A DNA stretch of 29,765 nt, taken from positions 1 through 29,765 of the forward strand of contig NW_026570611.1 of assembly GCF_019649055.1 (NCBI RefSeq), in the 5' to 3' direction. Positions 1 through 9,415 of this stretch are shown here, one piece after another. Origin of the DNA: Paramacrobiotus metropolitanus. Lineage: Eukaryota; Tardigrada; Eutardigrada; Parachela; Macrobiotidae. The stretch's first letter is position 1; each line of letters begins with the position of its first letter. Under the pieces are notes generated by a model. That model ran no database searches and was not told the DNA's origin. It saw only the letters and a list, made by a program, of their open reading frames with translations. The position numbers and the translations under genes were made by a program.

Positions 1-116
1 TAAGTATATATCGATAAATTACCGTACGGTATCGTCGGTATGTACAATGCATATAATAATATGTACTTGTATTCAAGGAACATCTTCGGCTACGTCTCTA
101 CGTTTCTTAAATGTAT

Positions 117-250
117 ATTTTATCAGTCGTTTTCCCATTCCCATTCCCATTACGAAATACCATTCCCAACTACTGTTCTGTTTCCCAAAACCAATACCAA
201 TACCATTACCAATTCCCAATACCAATTCCCGATTCCCATTCCCAGGGTTT
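117..250. repeat. Degenerate hexanucleotide microsatellite
   Basis: Pyrimidine-rich hexamers of the type TTCCCA repeat at 131-152, and CCAATA/CCAATT-type hexamers continue to about 243. All reading frames across it give low-complexity Pro/Tyr/Ser/His peptides, as expected of a simple repeat, so the short open frames here are not genes. Confidence 0.85.
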
Positions 251-1295
251 ATTATTACCCCGGAATCTATCTATTGCAACAGTGCAACACTGAATCCAGC
301 TAAATCAGATTTATATTTGGCTACGCGGTAGAGCATGTAAAGCTGATGACAATTGCACATAGCGTCTGCTTATAACTATGTGCGCCGTGCATGCATGCAT
401 GCGTGACATTTTGTGTAGCTATTAAAGAGCACATGCTCGTATTATTGATGAATCGAGCCGCCTGCCTCAGTGGCATAACATCCATTATCATGAGCACTCT
501 GAGTCTGATCAGCGAGCAGTTATGTCTAATTTATTTTTGGAACCCTTAATTTTAATTATAAATCATTAAATTTTGAAACTAATCGTGCAGTACTTGCAAA
601 ATGCAACTGTTCCCTCCGTCGACGACCACATTTCTAGCCTTTATCTTGTGAGTTACCCTAATATACCTAATTAGTTCCATAACTACGTATCGCTCCACTA
701 CCAGTACGTTGGAAATTGCTTCTGAGTATCTCGATCTAAACGTTTCGACGACCTACAAGTGCTCCACTGCAGATCTTGACCGAATTAGTTTGTTAATTTT
801 TCCTACTGCATCCTGCAATCACTGAAATCCGCATTTCTTTGGCAGTTTGTACGGTAAGCTGCAGCCTGTAGAACAAATAAATTTATTACAATTTGTATAT
901 CATTATATCGTACAATTGGAAAACTAAAATTATATCTATATCCTATATTCTTTGCAGTACCCACGATTTACTGTTAATTTTAGCAAGTCAAGAAATACTA
1001 CAATTACTATAAAGTGCAAACTGTTGCAGATGCTGTAGATACAACTTTTGCTCATATTTCTAAAAAATTTAAAGCAACACTGCAACAGGATCATACTCGT
1101 ACAATGTACGACAAAAAGAGGTTGAACCGATCAGTCGGTCCGCGGTTCAAAATAACCTCGCAACGACACGCCACCACTAAAACTTGGACGCTTACTTACT
1201 ACTTTCAGACGCTCGCGCTCCGTGAATATCAAAGTGCAGCTATACGAGTTGCATATCAAAAGGTGTAGAAAAAAATTTTTTGATACTAAACCTGT
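251..1295. other. Intergenic DNA, no gene seen
   Basis: About 1 kb of mixed AT-rich sequence. It has a short CATG run near 389-404 and several short open frames without coding character, splice context or recognisable motifs. I see no RNA gene and no conserved protein. Confidence 0.6.
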
Positions 1296-1449
1296 GGCTG
1301 TTTATGGCGAACAGCACAAATTCTAGCCATTTTGCTTTCTCGTAGGCACAGCATAGGATCTGTGCGCATAACCGTTTGTCTTGCAATCAATGCTTAAGTC
1401 TATGGGAAAGCAAAATGGCTAGAATTTGTGTTTTTCGCCATAAACAGCC
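1296..1449. mobile_element. Foldback element with 44-bp arms
   Basis: The left arm (1296-1339) and right arm (1406-1449) are reverse complements at 42 of 44 positions; the two mismatches sit together near the middle. The 66-nt spacer itself holds a small hairpin with GCACAG and CTGTGC arms. There is no open frame. A near-perfect long hairpin of this size fits a miniature inverted-repeat transposable element or a solo foldback element. I found no clear target-site duplication, so insertion by transposition is inferred. A long hairpin RNA precursor is the alternative. Confidence 0.75.
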
Positions 1450-1659
1450 TTTCGCGACGTGCTTGATGATGAATTAACGGTGTGCCCTGAGTTTGTTACT
1501 TGTTGCTAAACACAGGGTGTAATGCTCTGAAGAACTGCTGGCATTGTCGCCTGCGCACCGAGCGAGATGGCTGCATGTATACTGCCATAATTAATTCATT
1601 ATTGCCGATGCGGACACGCCGGCGCAGTGGACAGCGACGGCGTGGTCGCCAGTGCTGGC

Positions 1660-2110
1660 ACATCAGGCCAGCACGATCAGTCAACCGGCGTTGGGGTGCA
1701 GACAGTTAAACTGCGTTCCAGCGAAACGATCCCCTGCTCAACCGGTTATGTGGACGGCGACCGCGACTTCTTCCCCTTTGACTCCACAGAGGTCACGGCG
1801 CGCCAGATCCACATGGGCAGCGTCTGGTCGTTGCCGTTCTACAGGGAGACTTCTGGCAACCGAGTTTGCGACAACGTCCCAGCGTGCGTGGCACTGAGTG
1901 ACGAAGAGAGCGGGCCGTTGCGCTTCCCAGCCCGGCGTCTTTTTCGGTTACCACCAGCAGACGTAAAACGCTGTAACTCTTAACGGCCAACTCAAATGGT
2001 GTCTTGCGCTTACCATTCTGTGGGACAAAAAGGGAATTCTTTTTCTGATGCCGGCTGGTGTCCTCATCCGGCAGCACGACACCATCACGGAGCAGAATTT
2101 TTTTCACTGT
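1660..2110 (+). pseudogene. Decayed N-terminal copy of the downstream F-box gene
   Basis: The + frame around 1750-1940 encodes a segment that aligns with residues 43-105 of the protein starting at 2669. It shares the order Asp-rich start, PFD/DFD, IH..SVW.L, then VALxDE..GPLRF. After 1940 the same frame diverges and stops at 1981-1983. Further similarity (an RLPF motif, then a hydrophobic segment) seems to continue to about 2100 in shifted frames. I see no F-box, no start codon with good context and no matching downstream exons. It is best read as a truncated, frameshifted tandem duplicate. The homology rests on alignment by eye. Confidence 0.6.
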
Positions 2111-2668
2111 TTGTTAGCAAACGCACCACATTTGAAACTCGCTTGCAAGCGAGTTGTATGAATTAGCGACGACTATTTGTACAAACGGACAAGTGCCGTG
2201 CCATTCGTTTGTGCTAAGCATTTGAATTACTTTCGCAAAAACGTGTATCATCTTGATACATCTGTTTTTCTCAATAGCCTTTAACTTTTGAATTCTGTAA
2301 ACATGGTAGGAAGTACGTACGCCGGCATAGCATACCACGGAAGAAAAATGCAAAATTGTAGTTGTGTGCTGTCTGTAGTTCGTTTTTAATTGTGATCCAT
2401 CAGTTTTACTTTTACGACATCGGGCCATTAAGGGTTCGGACTGATCCCATGTTATCGAATAGATGTTGATGGGCAAAGTTACTTATGTGGCTTTTTTAAT
2501 AAATTCAATACATATGTACTGTTCTGCAGGTTCCTTGCTCGTAAAGATTTCAGTGTCACCTTTCTGCATCAATCGTTGACCGGCGTACGAGCAAGAGCTA
2601 TACGAGTATCGTTCGACTACCCTAGCTAGCTTTCAAATCTTGTTGCGGTCGGGAGTATTTCTGTCACA
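2111..2668. promoter_or_regulatory. Upstream region of the F-box gene with palindromes
   Basis: This gap should hold the promoter of the gene at 2669, but I see no convincing TATA box. It contains a perfect 20-bp palindrome at 2136-2155. It also has a 10-bp inverted repeat (CTTGCTCGTA at 2534-2543, TACGAGCAAG at 2586-2595) ending 73 bp before the start codon. A 120-codon minus-strand open frame covers 2114-2476, without splice or homology support. Confidence 0.4.
2136..2155. repeat. Perfect 20-bp palindrome
   Basis: AACTCGCTTGCAAGCGAGTT reads identically on both strands with no spacer. It lies just past the end of the decayed F-box copy. It may be a binding site for a dimeric factor or a chance or recombination product; nothing here decides which. 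Confidence 0.7.
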
Positions 2669-5269
2669 ATGACTGCAAGAAGCGCGGGACCGTCGTTTCG
2701 ACGCCTGTTGGCGGGCCCCAAGGGAATCAACTACCTGAACACCGTGGTGGTGTGGATCGAGAACTGGACATATTGGTTGGGATACATCCAGGACATTTGG
2801 GAAGAATACGTCTACGTTGATTTCGACTGCTCCACAGTCGGTGCCTGCTGGATTCACTCTTCGTGCGTGTGGCCGCTGCAGTACTGGCAAGACAGCCCAG
2901 GCTACTCTTTTCGTAATTATCGATCGACACCGATATTTGTCGCGCTGCGCGATGAGCCCGGCGGACCTTTGCGTTTCCGCTCAGCTGTGGCTGTATGGGA
3001 TTCGGATAGGGAATGCGGCAAGACATACATCCGTGCGGAAATAGTGGAAGAAGGCAGCGAATCTCCGGTTGCGGGCGGCGTGGAAGTAGTGGACCACTGG
3101 CAAGCGATCAGCCGGCTGCCCTTTGACGAGCCTTCGCTGCTGGGCCGAACTGAAGGACTGCTGTACATTAAGCACGTGATTCCCTTGACCAGAGCGCAGT
3201 TGGCCGTCAACACAGCTGCCGACGCAGCACGCCTAATTCAAGAGCTTCTTGACGCGTACAGAACACAGGCATCGGTGCATCTGTTGAATGCGGACTTACG
3301 TAAGCTTTGTCGCTTTCATCTACGCATCGGCGAGGATGGATGCACGGTGATGATTATCGCCAACCGGACCGACAGCGACGCCACGGAGCGGACGCAGCAA
3401 ATGTTGTTGCGCATCTTGGAGAACCATGCGTCTGCCACAGGACATCCGCCGGCAATGGCTCACATTAGCGATAGCACGGGAATGCCGTGCGCCGTACAGT
3501 TAGGTCAGTGTTTGATGAGTGGACTAAGTATGTACATTATGGACTGCACATTAAGTACACTGAATGCCTGCCTACATTAGCCACGGGACCATGGAAGCAG
3601 GGAGCCGCATCGCGTGCATTCGTTAGCCAGGACACTGCCAACTGGCGAAACCGTGCTTTTGCACTGCAATGTAGTGAGTAAGTGTATGCTGTTGTCCCAC
3701 AGGTATGGAGTCCGACACCGTCGACCAAACAGCCGCCCTCTCTCACCTTCCGCCGGAAATCTCCCTGGCCATTCTGACTGGTCTGGACGTGCACAGTCAA
3801 GCGAACGCTAAACGGTAATGTCGAGCGCTGCTGCTCTACAACTGTACCTGGTTGTTTTGCCGTGTTCGTGGCCGTGTATATCTACCGAGTAATCAGTCCT
3901 TTTAATTTACCGCACAGAATGCTAGATGAATCGTTGACCAAGTTTACCAGACTGCAATGCTGCAAAAATTGAAGTTACTCGTAAGATGCTGCTGCGCGCT
4001 TTTGCCAGGTGTTCACTTCTCAAAAGTAAAATTGCAATTGAGGGACATGATTGTAACAAAACGGTAATAGTAATCGAAAAGGTCACAGTAGCATACGTTA
4101 ATCATGTAAAATGTCTGGTAGAGCAAACGTCTAAGCGGTTTCAGTGTTTTACATAGTACACTCTCGAGTAACACTGCTAAATTTAGTAATCGATCTAGAC
4201 GTGAGCAGAAATAAAAGTATCAGCAGAGTCAGTTGCACACTGCAGTGTTCCGGTAGGGTGTGCGGCCTGTGGCAACGGATACTGAGCGATCCCTGCTCGG
4301 GGGAGCATCTCACAGTTCTGGTGGAAAACGTAGAAGCGACCGAAAGCGATGATCACCGGTGCTATCATACAGCCTGGATGCTCATCCGAACGATAACAGC
4401 CGCCACGAGGAGCGTGGCCATCGTAGCTCGCCAAGATAACCCGCACAGTAAAGGCATCGACAACCGTGCCATGATGTGGGAGTGGCACATCTTGGACTTA
4501 GCAATAAACATTAAATGGGCCATGAACATCATGCCGCCGTGGGTGGTGCTAAAATCCTTTCAGTTGGAATATAACAATACGGGCTATGTTGATGATAATC
4601 TGGAATTTCTACGATTACATTGTCAACGATTCGTCATGCTCAACTGTAGACTGTCAAAATGGTTCGCTTATTCGCTGTGGAGAGTCATCTACGATCCGTC
4701 GATATTTCCTCCACTGATACCGCTACCGGCACGCGAGCGACGCTTCCTCGTTCCCTTCGACTTACGCAGACAGAAGTTGCCCATTGACAATATGGAAATC
4801 CGATTAGACAAGCTGGTTATGCAGTGTGCGGACGAGCGGGAGCACTTCATCAGTCGCTTCATGTGGGGCGTAGACGCGCACTGTGTGCCCATCCCGGAGG
4901 AAGTGTACAGCAGAGTGGCGAAGGTGCACGCGCGCTGGCAGCGCAGTCTGGCGTACCCAGCTGAATGGCAGACCATCCGCAAGTACCTCAGCATGTAAGT
5001 GCTTCCCTCGCTCAGTCGTACGTAGTAACTGTTATGTCGTTTGGAACCGTGGCCCTTTAACAGATACACCGAGCATCTGCAGCTGCTTAGGTATTGTCTG
5101 CAGGTACAGCGGATTCCATGCCGACGGCAGTCCACGGACGTGGGACGATGTGGACCTCAGGAGGATGGACGTGCGCCAACTGAGCAAGCAGGCGCTCCTC
5201 AGCATCGACGCGGCGTTTGGCGTTCGGCCTTTTACCGGGAGTTCTGTCAGCACTGCGAACCAATCTTAA
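2669..5269 (+). CDS. F-box protein with lineage-type N- and C-terminal domains
   Basis: Exons 2669-3503, 3703-3814, 4257-4994 and 5104-5269 join with matching phases (835+112+738+166 = 1851 nt, 616 residues, stop TAA). Donors are AG|GTCAGT, CG|GTAATG and AT|GTAAGT. Residues 291-332 form an F-box: it begins LPPEISLAILTGLD and ends VCGLWQRIL, split by the third exon boundary. F-box proteins generally bring substrates to SCF ubiquitin ligases through Skp1, so that role is inferred. Residues 45-110 hold a Tudor/Agenet-like pattern (VYVDFD..., WIHSSCVWPL) that recurs in the decayed copy upstream. The C-terminal part (residues 333-616) has no LRR or WD repeats that I can see. It ends with a TWDDVDLRRMDVRQLS motif that may be family-specific. 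Start chosen as the first ATG of the open exon; further 5' non-coding exons are possible. Confidence 0.8.
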
Positions 5270-5375
5270 CCATCCCCGTTTCACTACCAGCCAGCTTTAG
5301 CATGCCAAGCTGTAATTATTGTTACCCTTGCCGGAAATGGGCTACCTTGCTCGAATAAGACTAATTAGTGAATTA

Positions 5376-5381
5376 AATAAA
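5376..5381 (+). terminator. Poly(A) signal of the F-box gene
   Basis: A canonical AATAAA lies 107 nt after the stop codon, giving a short 3' UTR. A weaker AATAAG lies 20-odd nt earlier. Confidence 0.6.
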
Positions 5382-6138
5382 AAGCTCAGCGCACCACCAA
5401 GCCACTGGTGGGCGTGTAACTTTTTATTAATATTTTTCTTTATTATTAGTACCGAACTAAAGGAGTCAACTCCTTTTAATGCAGATATCGTACCGGGCTC
5501 TTGAAAATTGTTTTGGTTAATTGTCTTCTACGCTTTTCGGTTTGGTTGTATGAGCTGATAAAAGTTACCCAACTTACTTACAGAAGCCAGGGAGTGCAAT
5601 CTTAAAACCAGAAGAAGGATCACCATGCTACGGAGAATAACATACTAACCAGGGGTCCAGGGTACATTTTCCCCCTCCAAATTCAAAAAATTCTCATGTT
5701 TTGTGAAATGGTAGTTACTACCGTACTAACTGTAGTATGCTTAAAAATATTTTTATCTGCCATCGTCAAGGGGGAGTGGCAAGACAAAAGTTAGAAGTCT
5801 GCATGCTATCACTTACTGTGTAATGCAGTGCAGTATAAGTTATTCGTGATTATTATGTTTAACCTTTTGCAGCAGCACCGTGGTCTTTCACACAGCTGTC
5901 GCGTAGGATGTTAAAAAATATGCCCACTTGCTAGGGCTCGTGCCATTGCTGTCTTAGAGCATATTTTCGAAAATTTTTTATGAAGCGCAGCAGGTATGTG
6001 CTTGTTATTAGTACGGAAAGATTGTTTGCATAGCTTATTGTTTTTATTGTTTACAATTCTAATCGATGAACAATTCTTGAAAACGTGTACTCAAGCTGCA
6101 ATGGCACGAACGCAAGTGGGCCTCTTTAATATCCCTAC
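5382..6138. other. Intergenic DNA, no gene seen
   Basis: AT-rich sequence between the F-box gene and the CGAC-rich element. I see only short open frames and no splice-bounded coding segment, RNA gene or strong repeat. Confidence 0.55.
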
Positions 6139-7092
6139 TTGACAGCTATCAGGCGTACGAGTCTGCGCGTGGTGCTCCGCCCATATGTGGCGTATTGCAG
6201 ATTTCGACCAGGAAACGGCGGATTTCCGACCCGCAACGGTGGACAGCCATTTGAAACCGACACCGACACCGACACCGGTAAACTCGTGGTTTTAGGTCGA
6301 CTTTGGTCGGAAATAGGTTGAATCTTGACTTCTCAACGGCCAAAATTAATTCCTAACACTAAATTTAAACTTTCAACGGATAGAAGTAAATTCTTTCGGA
6401 GAAACCGACCCAAAATTTTACTTTTGTCGGAGAAACCGACCCGTTAGGTCGACAAACTCAGCTAACAAAGGCTAACCGACAACAGGACGGAAATTGCTGC
6501 CTTTCTCATTTCTAACGGCGTTTTAACCGTCAGAAAAATTCTAAAATTCCTAAAAACTATTTCTAACGTATTAGAAATCAAAATTTCGACCAAATAAACT
6601 TTTTGGCCAACCGAAAATCAATTATTTTTCTTGCAAAAAATAGCGCGAAAATTCACAAATTTCCTTGTGACGTCAGAACGACCGGATTTTAGTACTTAGA
6701 GGGCAGCCAATCAGCGTGCAGAGGAAACTTCCCATAGCTTAACATAGGCGTAATTCATCGTTTTTGTGACTTTTGCACGCGGCTCGCATTCTGTGGCGTA
6801 TGCAGTAAAGTGCAAGACCACTTAAACCTGTGACGTCATACTGGTCAGCTCAGTAGTACAGGACGTACATTCAGTATACAGAGTCATCAACAGACAACAA
6901 TAACATCTCGTCGGACGATCCTGACCCACGGAAGTTCCTAAACAAAAGGAAGTTCCTTATTTCATCGAACATCCCCAAAGAAGGGATTGTTCGATTTAAC
7001 GGTTAGAAACAACAAGTTTTTAAGGTTCAACCGGAACTGACCTGCTTTAAACCTCGATTCGATAACAATGTCGAATCCCAGGAAGAATAAAT

Positions 7093-7129
7093 ACGCCAGG
7101 GAGTATAACAACAGTTACTCCCGGCGTAT
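7093..7129. repeat. Short hairpin in the CGAC-rich element
   Basis: TACGCCAGGGAGTA (7093-7106) pairs with TACTCCCGGCGTA (7117-7129) across a 10-nt loop with a single bulged base. It lies in the non-coding leader part of the element, upstream of its coiled-coil frame. Confidence 0.55.
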
Positions 7130-7857
7130 ATTCGTGACGGGCCCATACCAACTGCGGCACGCCGGTAGGGAATGAAGTCAGTTGTCCTCAACGGAATCAG
7201 TCAAGTGGGCTGAGGCAAGGGAGAAACGCAACGAGCGGATCCTCCTCGCCGACTCAAATCCAACATCGGGCGACAGTTTCTAGGACGCTTGGGATAAAAC
7301 ATTCCTTGAGCCCCAGGCTGACTCGGCAGCCCCTCCCACCCGACCGGAGGGATGCGGTTAAGCTGCGACAACATTGTCTTATGCCGGTCACGAGTGCTCA
7401 TACGACGCACCGACCACTACAGACCCAACCGAAGGAACTCAAGTGTGCTCACAGGAAGCTTAAGACCCGGTAGCGACAACGACAGCCGCCGAGGCCGGAC
7501 GCGAATCACCCAACTCGACGAGTGAAGCACAGAAGCCGACCTCCGAAGTCGGTCAACATCAACCGACAAAGGAAGTCGACCAACAGAAGGTCGACCAACC
7601 ACTTATCAAAGAGGTCGGCCAGAAGTACCCGATCAAGGAAGTGGGTGTGAAGTCTATCAATATTGTAGTTAATGTTTATTAATTAACCACACACGAGTAC
7701 GACAACTGAATGAATGATTGAAGTATAACACTAGTAAATACAGTAGTACTACACTGACAACATTGCTACGACAATACGCAATTATGTACGTACACTACAG
7801 TCGGTCAAACCCAACCGACCAGCCTGGAACAGAAATCAACCGTCAACAAGTCGGAAA

Positions 7858-9080
7858 TTGGAGTCCAGCCGACCAAACCAACGGTCAGAAAGGAAGACAT
7901 CGAGGCACCGCCACGAAGCGGCCTTCATCCAGGTGGATCACCGACCAACATACCGGCATCTATCGAAAGAGCCATTTCTCCGTCAAGTCGATCTTCGCCG
8001 ACCGAAGGCAAATCGACTCGAGCAACAGAAGCTCAACCAACGGGTGAAGTCGACTACGTCGTCGACAAGTCGACCTGTCGACTTATCGAGGAAATCAATA
8101 AGTCGCCCTGTCAGCGTACCAATGAAGTTAACACCACCCATGCTCGAACTGGGCGGATCGGGCAGAGAGGGAACTCCGTCACCGACTGGCGAAGTTATCG
8201 GCCCGACGGAATCACCTCCCAACAGTACGGACGGTCTCTTCCAAACGCCAGAGAAGTCCCACATGGACATCACAGATACCAAGCCAGTGCACTTGAGTAT
8301 ACGGCACGGAAGTCGATTTCGGCAACACCGCCGGAGAAGATGCAGGATATCAACAAACTCCGAGAACGATGTCACAACTGATCACACAGATCGTGTTGGC
8401 CGACAAGATTGTGAACTCAACGGAAGTTTCGTGCGCACAGTCGGTAGAAACCGATCGAACGGAAGAAGTGGAAAACTGAGACGGCAGCGGCCAACCAAGG
8501 CAATTGCCGACCAACAACGCGAAATCGACCGACTGAGAGCCATACTTAAGCGCGTCGACGGACTATGTCGACATGACATTGACGAAGTAGCCTTACTTAA
8601 TGGCAAGTTGGATCGGTCAACGGCTGCCGTCATCTAACTGAAGAGACAACTTGCCGACACGGAAAAGGAACTAGCCGATATACAAACAGCACTGGTCGCC
8701 TCAGAACAGGCAGCCGGACAGTTCCATGAAATGCTGAACCGAGCTAATAAAAAAGCCGAAGTCTATCGAAACGAAGTCGATCGGTACATAGTCAAAATGC
8801 AGCATGCCGACAACGAGGTCGACCAGCTCCTGCTACTGACTGACCGACTACAAGCGGAGTTAAAAATCCTTCTGGCAAGGAGCCGACAACAAACGCCGAC
8901 TCACTCTGGCCATATCCGACCTCCACTGACCAGAAGACAGCCATCGCCGACTTGGAAGAAGCTAACACACAGTTAGCCGACCAAGTAAACGGATTGAACG
9001 ACTACCTCAAAGAGGAGCAGAAACTCCGAGCCGAGCCAGGACGGTTTATGGAACGAAGTGGTTCCCACCCGGAGATTTGA
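7858..9080 (+). pseudogene. Broken coiled-coil reading frame inside the element
   Basis: One + frame is open from 7858, interrupted by a single TAA at 8635-8637, and continues in the same frame to about 8890. Between 8880 and 8893 it must shift by one base to continue as another 40-odd residues up to a TGA just before 9082. Around the TAA the peptide is a clear heptad-type coiled coil (QQREIDRLRAIL, then KRQLADTEKELADIQTAL, then NEVDQLLLLTDRLQAELKIL). Upstream, 8280-8480 shows protein-like stretches in different frames, suggesting more indels. The N-terminal half is Ser/Thr/Pro and Arg rich. Coiled coils occur in structural proteins and in capsid-like ORF1/gag proteins of retroelements; nothing visible separates these options. 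Confidence 0.5.
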
Positions 9081-9415
9081 GACCCGAATCGTTTGAACAT
9101 GCGAGGATTCGACTTCTGTTGAGCGAGACCTCGGTCGCCTAACTTGGCCGACCAGGGCGCATATAACGACCAACAAGAGTCGATCCGCAGTCCAGCCGGC
9201 TACCCCCAAACAACAAGGTCGGGCGCCGCTGTATCGACCAACAGAAGGCCGACTGCATCCAAGAGGAATCCAACCTAACTCGTATGGCAGAGTTAACGAT
9301 CTGCCAAGGGAATTTTATCCACTATCACCGTGAATGATACCGTTGCAATCGGCATTTCGTTCCCCTTTTTTCGACCGCTTACTAATTATTTATTTAACTG
9401 CACATTATTAGCTAA

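Larger units (their letters stand above)
6139..9300 (+). mobile_element. CGAC-rich degenerate element, probably a dead transposon
   Basis: Composition changes sharply here. CGAC, GTCGAC and CCGACC words dominate on both strands, unlike the flanks. Near the left end is an ACCGAC hexamer run (about 6259-6281), then a 16-bp direct repeat TCGGAGAAACCGACCC at 6396-6411 and 6427-6442. Two CRE-like TGACGTCA sites lie at about 6669 and 6831; the second precedes a leader-like stretch. A hairpin sits at 7093-7129, and the only protein-like region is the broken coiled-coil frame at 7858-9080. I found no reverse transcriptase, integrase or transposase motif, and no matching terminal repeats within the window. 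Retroelement identity is therefore an inference, and the boundaries are approximate. Confidence 0.45.

Noticed and set aside
1014-1268. 84-codon plus-strand frame
   Set aside because: Composition resembles non-coding DNA and nothing links it to another exon.
2114-2476. Minus-strand 120-codon frame
   Set aside because: No start context, splice site, domain or coding composition; likely chance.
5041-5358. Alternative frame across the last F-box exon
   Set aside because: The acceptor at 5103 puts the exon in a different frame, giving TWDDVDLRRMDVRQL and a phase match.
7020-9090. Possible tRNA T-arm words (GGTTCAACC and similar)
   Set aside because: No matching acceptor, D or anticodon arms at the right spacing.
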